Positions 43,310 through 51,594 of a stretch of DNA of 64,000 bases are shown here, piece after piece. The stretch's first letter is position 1. Each line of letters opens with the position of its first letter. The stretch is from assembly GCA_035621215.1 (NCBI GenBank), contig CP141729.1:1510944-1574943 (forward strand), given 5' to 3'. Below the pieces are notes generated by a model. The model had not been told where the DNA came from. It made no database searches and was given only the letters and a program-made list of their open reading frames with translations. Both the position numbers and the translations under genes were made by a program. Origin of the DNA: Oscillospiraceae bacterium MB08-C2-2. Lineage in GTDB: Bacteria; Bacillota; Clostridia; Oscillospirales; Ruminococcaceae.

Positions 43310-44556
43310 TGAAACCGCTCGGTTTTATACCATTTCGTTTCTCTTTTAAATATAACATCCTTAATGTATTGATACAGCCCATAAAGGGCCACAATCATCC
43401 AAAGCTTGGAATAGGTAAAATACATAACCAGAATAATCCCCGCATTGGAAAGGCTCATCTCACCCTTCTCGGTGGTAATGGTCACAAAGGTGCCCAAAAC
43501 AAACAGCACAATGGCCATAAGCCATAAAAGGTCGCTGAAACCCGCCAGTGTGGTGTGGGCCCAGCCCAATGTGTTCAGCATTAAAACAGAGTCCGAAACC
43601 AAAAGTGAAGTCAGCAGCAGAAAATAGATGGATAAAAAGTAGAGGATATCAAACCGAATCCGCTTGGCGGAAGGATCAAACAACAGCGGCAGGTTCTTGA
43701 TCAGCACATAGATATTCCCCTTAACCCACCGGGTGCGCTGCCGGAACCAAACCTTAACCGTTTGAGGCTCCTGCTCCCAAGTGACCGCCTGTGGCAGAAA
43801 TTTAATACGGTAGCCCATGCGGTAAATGCGGAAGCTGATTTCTGTATCTTCGGCAATGGCCTTGATATCCCAGCCGCCCATATTCTCCAGAATTTCACGC
43901 CGGATGATGAAATTGGTGCCGGGAATGGTGCACAGCCCCATCAGCTTCCAGCGGCCTGCCTGCGCCATCCACTGGAAGGCCAAGGTCTCGATGTTGATGA
44001 ACCGCGTCAGCAGGCTTGCGTTTTTGTTTCGGGTTCGGAATTTGCCGATCACGGCCCCTAAAGTGGGGTCGGCGCAGATTTCCGCCACCAGCATCCGCAG
44101 GGCACCACGTTCAGGTGTATTGTCTGCATCATAAATCACAATATACTCTCCCTCACACTGGCCAAAGCCGATGTTGAGGGCGTTTGACTTTCCCTTGCCG
44201 CCTGTAACGCTATCGGTATTGATAATTTTCAGCCTTCTGCCCGGATGCAGGCGGCAAAGCTCATCCAGAAGCTGGGCGCTGTTATCGCTGGAATTGTCGT
44301 TGATTACAATAATCTCGTAACGGTCAGGCGGATAATCAAAGGCAAGGAGCGCCCGCACCGTTTCTACAATCACGACCCCTTCGTTGTGGGCGGGAACCAT
44401 AATGGAAACCATAGGAGCTGTTTTTAGCTCCGGCAGCCTGCGCCTTTCGCATTCCACATAATACCAGTAGCCGCCGATGATCAAAAGAACATTGACCAGC
44501 AGCAGCAGCCAGATGCAGATAAGCGCTATAAGCATGAGTATATCCAACAGGTTCAA
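43306..44556 (-). CDS. Family 2 glycosyltransferase, processive polysaccharide synthase (BcsA/YdaM-like)
   Basis: 416 aa. N-terminal membrane helix (LMLIALICIWLLLLVNVLL), GT-A domain with MVPAHNEG, DADNTP (DxD, residues 143-147), AEDTEISFR (catalytic ED, 236-237) and the processive-synthase motif QRTRW (273-277), then four C-terminal membrane helices. No PilZ domain, so c-di-GMP control must come from the YdaK-like partner. I place the start at TTG 44556: AAGGAGG lies 7 bp before it, while the in-frame ATG at 44619 is in untranslated sequence. Makes an exopolysaccharide of unknown sugar; cellulose is possible but poly-GlcNAc or mixed glycans equally so. Confidence 0.87.
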   Translation of the reverse strand: MNLLDILMLIALICIWLLLLVNVLLIIGGYWYYVECERRRLPELKTAPMVSIMVPAHNEGVVIVETVRALLAFDYPPDRYEIIVINDNSSDNSAQLLDELCRLHPGRRLKIINTDSVTGGKGKSNALNIGFGQCEGEYIVIYDADNTPERGALRMLVAEICADPTLGAVIGKFRTRNKNASLLTRFINIETLAFQWMAQAGRWKLMGLCTIPGTNFIIRREILENMGGWDIKAIAEDTEISFRIYRMGYRIKFLPQAVTWEQEPQTVKVWFRQRTRWVKGNIYVLIKNLPLLFDPSAKRIRFDILYFLSIYFLLLTSLLVSDSVLMLNTLGWAHTTLAGFSDLLWLMAIVLFVLGTFVTITTEKGEMSLSNAGIILVMYFTYSKLWMIVALYGLYQYIKDVIFKRETKWYKTERFQ

Positions 44557-44643
44557 ATGTGAGCCTCCTTCATGATGTTTACGAGAAGCACCAGTGCTAT
44601 ACATAAGCGGTTCTAGCACTTATTGTATCCCTATCAAACGGAA

Positions 44644-45945
44644 TCACTCTTTGGTGTGCATATTGCGGTAGAATTTCCGGCGATACAGCCGCCGGCTCAG
44701 GGCAAGCAGCAAGACAAAGACGGCGGCGCTTACCCCCACCACCGCAATCAGAACCACATTGGCACTACCAAACGCCTTCACAAGGCTGGCCGCCGTCTTC
44801 TCCCGGTAAGCATAGGGCTCCATAATGGGGCGAGTCTGCTCGAGAATATCCTCCCGCAGGGAAACGGCGGGATAATAAGCGGAAAAATCCAGCCATTTTC
44901 TTTCCACCGCCGCAACCGCTTCTGCAAGTGCCTCTGAGCTTTCAAACAAGGGGTATACCACCGCCGTATTCACGGGAAAGGCCCCAAAGGCCCGGGTATC
45001 GCTCTGGATGGTTTCCAACTCTTCCATACTGAGTGAAAGCGGTTGAGGCTCCAATTCCCGGAGCTGAATTCCGGCATCAAAAAGTGCTTTTCTGGCTCGG
45101 GCCATTTTGGTATCCAAAGGCTCCCGTATCATTTCATAAGGACGCACCACCGGCTCTCCCAGCACAACAGTGGCCCCTCTGGTCTGGGCATACCGCAAAG
45201 CGTAGGCATAGCGCTCAAAGGCTGGGTAATCCAGATTATCATAAATGGGGGTAACCTCCAGAATCAACGGAATACCCGCATCGTGAAATGCATCCGCTGT
45301 TTCCATGATCAGGCTCAGGTCTGAATATGCATAAATCTCATTCACAAGCAGATAGAGGCTCCCCGCTTCACTGCCAAAGCACCGGCTCAGCAATGCACTC
45401 AGCGCCACCCGGCCCAAACCTTCATGGGGCACCCATGGAACATAAGCAAAACCTTCACCTATGACCCCAAAAGGACTTTGCGTGCCTTTGCCTGTTTGCA
45501 GCTCACCAAGGGGCTGGCCTGTATATTCGGTAATGACCCGCATGGTGCCCCGCTCAAAAAAAGACTGGGAGTGCTCCCCCAGCCGCAGTGTGGCCCGGGT
45601 ATCCTCTATCAAAACAGTCTGGATGTCGGGTGGTACTTCGGGCTTCTCCCCCACCGCCACCGCAAAAATTCCGGCCTCCCGGGCATCCAGAAAGGGCTGG
45701 CTTTCGGTGGTCACCATATAAGATACACCTGTTAAGCTTTCGGCTGTATAGGCATAAGGCTTCACAAGCTGTGCTTTCTGGCCAGCCGCTTGAATGCTTT
45801 CCAAAAGCTCCTTTTGCAGCGCCGTATCCCCGCAAATCAGCAAAACGGAAGGCTCCTGTTCATCGGCAAAAACAGCAAAAGGTAGCCCAGCCCATAGGAG
45901 CTGAACCACCACCAAAGCGGCCGCTAATATTTTAAGCCTTTTCAC
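44644..45945 (-). CDS. DUF2334 polysaccharide-deacetylase-like membrane protein (YdaL-like)
   Basis: 433 aa. Signal peptide (LAAALVVVQLLWAGLPFAVFA), an extracytoplasmic domain, and a C-terminal helix (VVLIAVVGVSAAVFVLLLAL) with a basic tail. DUF2334 proteins have the NodB/polysaccharide-deacetylase barrel: LYLLVNEIYAYSDLSLIMETAD, GIPLILEVTPIYDN and ALRYAQTRGATVVL match the usual positions, but the metal Asp-His-His residues appear altered (NEIY, EVTP), so activity is uncertain. GTG start follows AGGAGG at 9 bp. Third product of the exopolysaccharide operon; may edit or release the polymer outside the membrane. Confidence 0.8.
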   Translation of the reverse strand: MKRLKILAAALVVVQLLWAGLPFAVFADEQEPSVLLICGDTALQKELLESIQAAGQKAQLVKPYAYTAESLTGVSYMVTTESQPFLDAREAGIFAVAVGEKPEVPPDIQTVLIEDTRATLRLGEHSQSFFERGTMRVITEYTGQPLGELQTGKGTQSPFGVIGEGFAYVPWVPHEGLGRVALSALLSRCFGSEAGSLYLLVNEIYAYSDLSLIMETADAFHDAGIPLILEVTPIYDNLDYPAFERYAYALRYAQTRGATVVLGEPVVRPYEMIREPLDTKMARARKALFDAGIQLRELEPQPLSLSMEELETIQSDTRAFGAFPVNTAVVYPLFESSEALAEAVAAVERKWLDFSAYYPAVSLREDILEQTRPIMEPYAYREKTAASLVKAFGSANVVLIAVVGVSAAVFVLLLALSRRLYRRKFYRNMHTKE

Positions 45946-46060
45946 AGGGGTTTACCTCCTGCCTGGTTTTGGGGAAAGAACGAGCTGCCAAGCAAAGGCC
46001 TCTGTTCTATTTCCCATTTTACGAAAAATTCAGTTTGCTTCCGTGATCCCACCACCGGAA

Positions 46061-47182
46061 TCATCCCCGCCGTATTTCCGCAAGAGCCAGCAGGGCAGTG
46101 AGATTATCAAAGGAATAGGCCTGTTCGGTAACTGGGTCTGCAAAGCCGCCGTAAACCGCACTTTTAGGGTCGGTAACCTGAAAGGTCAGCATTCGCTCCA
46201 AGGCCGCCTCTGTAAGTTTTTCCCTACCGGTCTCTTGACCCAGCAAAACACACAGAGCATAGACAGCCGTGGATTCCATCTGCGTGGCTGGTTGCCCATC
46301 CGGGGTATAGCGGCCATAAAGAGGCCCTGACGCCAGCTTCTGCTCCAGCCAATCCAGTGTTTGCTCCCGAACGGCCCCCACCTGCGCCAGATGAAGCACC
46401 GTCAGCAGGCCTTCCGCCATGTGTAGCTCACCCTGCTCATAGATCTTTTCCCCTATCCGGCAGCGCAGGCTGTAAAAGGGGAATTCATCCCCCAGATAGC
46501 CTTCACGCACCAGCTTTTCCATACTGGAACGGGGCTTTTTCCACGAGGAATCCTCCTCAGCCAGAAGCTCCATTGTGAATAAATCCGCATAGCAAAGGGT
46601 GCTTTGCTCACTGGCGGCCTTATACTGCTCATCGTAAAAATCCCGCACAATGCCACCCTGCACGTTGGTTTGATAAAATCTGCGGCCATACTCCTGCGCC
46701 AGCTGGGTGAATTCAGGCCGGGAAAAGGCCTGGCCCCCCTCCAGCAGCCCTCGGATGATGCGCAGATCATCCACCGCTGCATTGACCGGGAAGGCTTCCC
46801 CCTTTTCTCCCAGACGGTAAGAAAGCAAGGTCCCGGAATCTAGATGGTTCTGCACAAAGGAAAGTGTCTCTTCAAAGGCGGCCTGACGGCCAACCCGGCT
46901 GTAATACAGCAGCAGCAGCCCTTGTGATTCACTGAGCACCTCACGACCCCCAGCCAGCTCACCATTGGAGGCAATGGGCTGGAAGGTGGTATACACGCCG
47001 CCTTCTGCCATCATATGGTTTTCCACAAAAGCAAGGCAGAGAGCTTCTGGGCTGCCGGGAGCTGCCTCACCGGCCGGAGAAAGAATAAGCGAAGCATCAA
47101 CCGCCGGTTGACCGCAGCCTGCCACCAACAGGCAGAGCAAAGCCAGAGAAACCGCAAGCCCGCTGGGGCGGTGCTTTTTCAC
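46061..47182 (-). CDS. Lipoprotein with GH8-like (alpha/alpha-barrel) domain, YdaJ-like
   Basis: 373 aa. Lipobox LVAGC (Cys near residue 22) after a basic start. The mature part resembles glycoside hydrolase family 8 (endoglucanase/BcsZ-type): ESQGLLLLYYSRVGRQAAFEE has the pattern of the SEGQSYGM region with its glutamate, and later FYSLRCRIG and YDNLTAL-like segments follow. Expected role: trimming of the exopolysaccharide at the cell surface. The start is the GTG at 47182 that overlaps the previous stop (TAGTG) and follows GGGAGGAGG; an upstream in-frame ATG lies inside the previous gene. Confidence 0.78.
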   Translation of the reverse strand: MKKHRPSGLAVSLALLCLLVAGCGQPAVDASLILSPAGEAAPGSPEALCLAFVENHMMAEGGVYTTFQPIASNGELAGGREVLSESQGLLLLYYSRVGRQAAFEETLSFVQNHLDSGTLLSYRLGEKGEAFPVNAAVDDLRIIRGLLEGGQAFSRPEFTQLAQEYGRRFYQTNVQGGIVRDFYDEQYKAASEQSTLCYADLFTMELLAEEDSSWKKPRSSMEKLVREGYLGDEFPFYSLRCRIGEKIYEQGELHMAEGLLTVLHLAQVGAVREQTLDWLEQKLASGPLYGRYTPDGQPATQMESTAVYALCVLLGQETGREKLTEAALERMLTFQVTDPKSAVYGGFADPVTEQAYSFDNLTALLALAEIRRG

Positions 47183-48702
47183 TATATATTTCCTCCTCCC
47201 ACCAATACAGCTTCCTTCTCTGCCACAACAACCTGAGGCTTGGCCTTGCTCTTGGCAGTTCGCCGGGCAATCCAAGGAATCAGCACAGAAGCAAGCAAAA
47301 CATACAGAGTAAAATCCGAAGCTACGTTATACAGAAAAATATGCTTGGATAAATCCGCATCACCGGCGCCTACAATGGAGGTGCCGATCTGGGAAAAGCC
47401 CATAAGGATAGCACAGGCCAAAACCGTGGTTCTCCACCGCTTGGTGAAGCTGACACCGATGGCAACCGCCACCCAAAGAATCATAAAGCCCACGGTATGG
47501 GGAGTAAACGCTTCTTTTAGGCTGCTGTGAAGAGTAAAAAACTGTGTTTGGGCTGCGGCTGCCTTTCCGGCATTCCGTTGGTAATTACCAATCACCGCCG
47601 GGCGGATCGCGTTGGCACTTTGTGCGGAATAATCCAGCATTTGCAGAAGCTGGCCGGGGTGTGTTATGTAATAAGCTGAAATGGAGACAAATCCATAATG
47701 GGAATAAAACCGCTCCTTCAGCTCTTTACTTTCCACATCCGCAGCCGGGTAACGTTCAAAATAAATGGTCTGATCCACAAGGGAATATTGAGGGTCCATA
47801 TCGAACTCCTCCAAAACCGTCTCCGGGTTCTCGGAGGTCATCATCACCCCACGAGTCATGGCATGGTACTGATTGATATAAACAAACTCCTGGGGAATCA
47901 GCGCATATACGGCCCAGCCGGTAAAACACAAAAGAACCGCTCCAAATGCTGCTACTTTCGAAAAAAGATTTTTCCGCAGCCAGCTGCCGCCTTTTTCCTG
48001 GGAGAGCTTGTATCCACTGTGCCCCAGAGCCATCAACAGGCTGAGAATACCCAAAAGAAAACCAAGGGGAGCATTTTGCTGCTTGGCCGAGGTCAGCACA
48101 ACACCGCTGACCAGAAACACACCCAGCATTAAATAAGGGTTATAGCGCTTCTGCTCCAACAGCAGGGCGCTTGCCATAGCGGTCAGAAAGCTGACCAAAA
48201 CCAGCCCCTCCGCATAAAAGGAATTGAAATACACAGCATAACCTGTATCAGCAAAAAAGTATACGGCTAATGCCGCTATGATGTAGCCATCCCGCTTTTT
48301 CTGCCCCCAAGAAGCCCAATCCACCAGCATGTAAATGGCTAAAAGTGCCCACAGAGCCATGGGCAAAGCCAAAAAACGGATATCAAAAACATTGTCCCCG
48401 CCAGTCAATAAATTATCCAGCGCCATGGCACCTTTAATGAAGGGGGTCTGGGAGGAAAGAAGGCTTTCGCCCGATTCGTTGAAATATTCATAGCGGCCAA
48501 AGGTCTGGCTGAAATAGTTAAAATACGCATCATCCTGATGCTGATCCAGCTTATAGAGCCCGTTGCCATGAATCATACGAAAAAAATCGCCGTTATCCGC
48601 CATGCCCATAGGCCAAGCAAACAGAGCCAGAGCAAGGATAACCGCAGCCACCAGAACCGCTGCTGCCGCCGGAGAAGGAAGAACACTTTTAAACTTGCTC
48701 AC
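47182..48702 (-). CDS. Polytopic membrane protein, WsfD-like glycan hexosyltransferase
   Basis: 506 aa with 11-12 membrane helices. The first external loop, ADNGDFFRMIHGNGL, followed by a long extracytoplasmic stretch, resembles membrane glycosyltransferases of the GT-C/WsfD kind, which use lipid-linked sugars outside the membrane. A second large loop (residues 270-400) contains DPQYSLVDQTIYFERYP. Not part of the Bacillus ydaJKLMN set, so it may add a side group to the polymer. GTG start at 48702, 6 bp after GAGG. First gene of the operon. Confidence 0.7.
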   Translation of the reverse strand: MSKFKSVLPSPAAAAVLVAAVILALALFAWPMGMADNGDFFRMIHGNGLYKLDQHQDDAYFNYFSQTFGRYEYFNESGESLLSSQTPFIKGAMALDNLLTGGDNVFDIRFLALPMALWALLAIYMLVDWASWGQKKRDGYIIAALAVYFFADTGYAVYFNSFYAEGLVLVSFLTAMASALLLEQKRYNPYLMLGVFLVSGVVLTSAKQQNAPLGFLLGILSLLMALGHSGYKLSQEKGGSWLRKNLFSKVAAFGAVLLCFTGWAVYALIPQEFVYINQYHAMTRGVMMTSENPETVLEEFDMDPQYSLVDQTIYFERYPAADVESKELKERFYSHYGFVSISAYYITHPGQLLQMLDYSAQSANAIRPAVIGNYQRNAGKAAAAQTQFFTLHSSLKEAFTPHTVGFMILWVAVAIGVSFTKRWRTTVLACAILMGFSQIGTSIVGAGDADLSKHIFLYNVASDFTLYVLLASVLIPWIARRTAKSKAKPQVVVAEKEAVLVGGGNI

Positions 48703-48908
48703 GCATCTACCTCATTTTTAAAATTTAAAATATTAAAAAAATTGTAGAAAAATGTCGAATCTCTAGTGCTTCACTATTATATCTTACTTTCGAAAATAAA
48801 GCATCCACCAAAGTACACTTGATTGGTCTTTGATTTTTTTAATCTTTTGTATGAAATACTGGTTTTACTTTTTTTGTTTTTATAAAAGGATTTTTACATC
48901 ATATAAAG

Positions 48909-48937
48909 TTGACAAACCAAACCTAAAATGGTACTTT
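48909..48937 (+). promoter_or_regulatory. Promoter of the UDP-GlcNAc 2-epimerase gene
   Basis: TTGACA (48909-48914), 17-bp spacer, TACTTT (48932-48937). The -10 begins a 19-bp palindrome TACTTTTTT-g-AAAAAAGTA (48932-48950). On the other strand a TATAAT (48776-48781) may belong to the exopolysaccharide operon promoter. 48703-48990 is otherwise AT-rich and empty. Confidence 0.5.
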
Positions 48938-48990
48938 TTTGAAAAAAGTATATATGAGGTTCAGTTAATATTTTAAAGGAGCTGATTTCC

Positions 48991-50124
48991 ATTTTTCCCC
49001 TAAAGACCATGCTTGTGTTTGGCACACGGCCAGATGCAATCAAAATGGCCCCCCTGGTGACTGCCTGCCGCCAAAACCCCGCAATTGAAACAATTGTATG
49101 CATTACCGGCCAGCATAGGCAAATGCTGCATGAAGTCTTAGATAAATTTGGAATTTTGCCAGATTATGACCTAAACATTATGCAGCCCGGCCAAACGCTC
49201 ACACAGATCACCTCCCGCATCCTGACCGGCTTGGACGATGTATTCCAAAAAGTTCGCCCAGATGTGGTGCTGGTGCATGGCGATACTTCCACCGCCCTTT
49301 CCGCCGGGTTAGAGGCTTTTTATCATCAGATTCCGGTGGGGCATGTGGAGGCCGGGCTGCGCACCGGCAACCCCTGCTCCCCTTTCCCGGAAGAAATGAA
49401 CCGCGTGCTTTTGGGCAACCTTGCCTGCCTTCATTTTGCCCCCACAGACCGCAATCGGGAGAATCTTCTGCGGCAGAATGTACCGGGCAAAATCTTTGTT
49501 ACCGGCAACACAGCCATTGATGTTCTGCGTTATACCGTTTCTCCCGGTTATGTTTTTTCTCAGCCTATACTCAACCAGCTGGATTACAGCCGCCCCACCA
49601 TTTTGCTCACTGCGCACCGCCGCGAGAATCTTGGGGAGGGGATGGAGAGTATTTTTGCTGCTGTGAGGCGGTTGGGGCAGGATTTTCCCGAAATTCAGTT
49701 TATTCTGCCGGTGCACCTTAACCCTGCCGTAGTGAATTTGGTGGAAAAAGAATTGGGCAGCTGCGATTTTATCCACCGCACTCAGCCGCTGGATGTGTTT
49801 GATATGCACAACCTGATCAGCCGCTGCTATATGCTGATGACCGATTCCGGCGGCTTGCAGGAGGAGGCCCCCTCCCTGAAAAAGCCGGTTCTGGTTCTGC
49901 GGGAAGAAACCGAGCGTATGGAGGCCATTGAAGCAGGAACCGCCATTCTGGCCGGAATCGGTGAGGAATCCGTCTATGCCTGCGCTGCACGCCTGCTGAC
50001 CGATCCACAGGCTTATTCAAGAATGTCCGGCGCCGTCAATCCCTTTGGAGATGGACATGCCGCCGAAAAAATTGTCGCCGCTTTGCTGGAGGCGTGTGTT
50101 TCGAGACACACCCGGAAGCAATAA
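48991..50124 (+). CDS. mnaA: UDP-N-acetylglucosamine 2-epimerase (non-hydrolysing), apparent ATT start
   Basis: 377 aa if started at ATT 48991. Interconverts UDP-GlcNAc and UDP-ManNAc for teichoic acid linkage units or capsular polymers. Seen: LVFGTRPDAIKMAPL, GQHRQMLHEVLDKFGI, VHGDTSTAL, VGHVEAGLRTGN, SPFPEEMNR, FVTGNTAIDVL, ENLGEGME and SGGLQEEAPSL, all family motifs. AAAGGAG lies 9 bp before the ATT, and this start gives 11 residues before VFG-type FGTRP as in Bacillus MnaA. The first ATG (49009) would cut the first beta strand and has no ribosome site. Lies next to the exopolysaccharide operon and may supply ManNAc for it. Confidence 0.88.
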   Translation: MFPLKTMLVFGTRPDAIKMAPLVTACRQNPAIETIVCITGQHRQMLHEVLDKFGILPDYDLNIMQPGQTLTQITSRILTGLDDVFQKVRPDVVLVHGDTSTALSAGLEAFYHQIPVGHVEAGLRTGNPCSPFPEEMNRVLLGNLACLHFAPTDRNRENLLRQNVPGKIFVTGNTAIDVLRYTVSPGYVFSQPILNQLDYSRPTILLTAHRRENLGEGMESIFAAVRRLGQDFPEIQFILPVHLNPAVVNLVEKELGSCDFIHRTQPLDVFDMHNLISRCYMLMTDSGGLQEEAPSLKKPVLVLREETERMEAIEAGTAILAGIGEESVYACAARLLTDPQAYSRMSGAVNPFGDGHAAEKIVAALLEACVSRHTRKQ

Positions 50125-50146
50125 GAAACATGGCTTTGCAATCTTA

Positions 50147-50192
50147 AAAAAGAGCTTTCATCGAAGTGTTTGCTTCAATGAAAGCTCTTTTT
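50147..50192 (+). terminator. Terminator of mnaA
   Basis: Perfect 15-bp stem AAAAAGAGCTTTCAT / ATGAAAGCTCTTTTT with a T-rich end; it can act on both strands, facing the convergent germination operon. Confidence 0.88.
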
Positions 50193-50221
50193 GCCTATGG
50201 GGAATACGTTGCCAGAGAATC

Positions 50222-51331
50222 TTAGATACCCGCTGCGGCTCCGGGTATTTTTTTGTTTTTATCCCTTCGAATGTGCACTTCTCCCACGATCAACAGCAAC
50301 AGCGGTATAATAAGCTGGAAGGGCAAGGCATAGTACCCGTAGTAATCCAGAAACAGGAACATATCCATGGTGTTCTCATAAAGAATGCTGCACAGCGCAA
50401 GAGACAATATACCCACAGGCAAAACCACCGTTTTGTAATCTTTCAGGTTAAACAAATGGCTAACCCCCTCCGAAGTGGCCCGCAAGCAAACGGATATCTT
50501 TACAATACCCGCCAGCAGCATATTGGAAGAAATAGCCCCTTCCAGTCTTGCCAGAAAATCCCCTATTTCCATGACACGTGCCGTGATATAAGAAGGAAAA
50601 AAGCTGATGGTCATTACACCACGGCCCACCAAAACAATATTCCTAAAAAACACCAGCAGAAAAACAACAGAACACATGGCCAACACACGGAAATACACCT
50701 TGTATGTTTTTCCCTTGGGGATTGCATGACCGATATACAAAAAAATGATAGTTTCTCCATATGGATAAGAAAAAGTCTCAAAGCCAGTTTGTGCAATTTG
50801 TGCCGGAGAGTGCTCCATAATAGGCAAAATATCATCAAACCGCATTTTTCCAATGGAGGCGCTAAAGGTTATAAAAACCACAAACAACACGAAAAACACC
50901 ATGATAATCGACCATTTCCCAATGGTATGAATTCCGCTTCTGGCCAGATAAACCGTTGTCAGGATCAGCAGGATCATAATGGGGAGCTGAGGGGTTTCCG
51001 GCAGAGAAGATATTTCGACAAACTCTGTCAGATTGCGCAGAACCAAAGCTGAAAGATGAAGAGAATACCAAATAAAAAGAACAGAAACGGCCTTCCCTCC
51101 TATTTTGCCTAACAACAGCTCCAAAATTTGAAAAATATTCTTTTCCGGAAAGAGCTGTAAGATGCGGGCATATAACCAAAAAACAGGAATGGCAATAAAG
51201 GTTGCCACTAAAATCACCAGCCAAGTATCCTGTACCATCTTGGTGCTGATGCCCATAATCACACTGCTCCCTATATTAAACAGCATAATAACAAAGATCG
51301 CTTGATTTAAAGAGAGTTTTTCACTTTGCAT
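50222..51331 (-). CDS. Spore germination protein, GerAB-type permease subunit
   Basis: 369 aa with about ten membrane helices. The amino-acid-permease-like subunit of Ger receptors, which binds the germinant in the inner spore membrane. Seen: LSLNQAIFVIMLFNIGSSVIM, GKIGGKAVSVLFIWY and TFSYPYGETIIFLYIGHA (a conserved GerAB motif). The ATG at 51331 follows AGAAAGGA at 8 bp; the frame stays open 11 codons further. It is the last gene of the operon, after the small membrane protein. Confidence 0.9.
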   Translation of the reverse strand: MQSEKLSLNQAIFVIMLFNIGSSVIMGISTKMVQDTWLVILVATFIAIPVFWLYARILQLFPEKNIFQILELLLGKIGGKAVSVLFIWYSLHLSALVLRNLTEFVEISSLPETPQLPIMILLILTTVYLARSGIHTIGKWSIIMVFFVLFVVFITFSASIGKMRFDDILPIMEHSPAQIAQTGFETFSYPYGETIIFLYIGHAIPKGKTYKVYFRVLAMCSVVFLLVFFRNIVLVGRGVMTISFFPSYITARVMEIGDFLARLEGAISSNMLLAGIVKISVCLRATSEGVSHLFNLKDYKTVVLPVGILSLALCSILYENTMDMFLFLDYYGYYALPFQLIIPLLLLIVGEVHIRRDKNKKIPGAAAGI

Positions 51332-51360
51332 GGTTTCATCCTTTCTGATCCCTTTATCGG

Positions 51361-51582
51361 TCACTTGAGGCGGGTAATAGGCGAAACAGCATCAAAAAAA
51401 GCAACAATGAGATCCGATGGAGAAGGTATATCAACCTCCAGAGAATCCAACACCAATATGCTAAGGCCAACCAGCATAATCGTGGCGTAAATAATTTTAT
51501 GGCGCTTGTCGGTCTTTTTCAACACTGTAAGGCTATCGTATAAAGCGGCGGCCAAAACCAGAAGCAGAATGATGATAATCAG
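51361..51582 (-). CDS. Small membrane protein of the germination operon (possible CTG start)
   Basis: 73 aa if started at CTG 51582. Two membrane helices: IIIILLLVLAAAL at the start and IIYATIMLVGLSILVLDSL. Small two-helix proteins within ger operons (GerD/GerKD-like) modulate receptor function, and this could be one; not identified by family. The only standard start, TTG at 51555, has no ribosome site and would lose the first helix. AAGGTGG, formed by the end of the gerC stop region, ends 7 bp before a CTG and 10 bp before an ATT in the same frame, so a non-standard start is likely. Confidence 0.55.
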   Translation of the reverse strand: MIIIILLLVLAAALYDSLTVLKKTDKRHKIIYATIMLVGLSILVLDSLEVDIPSPSDLIVAFFDAVSPITRLK

Positions 51583-51594
51583 TGAAATCCCACC

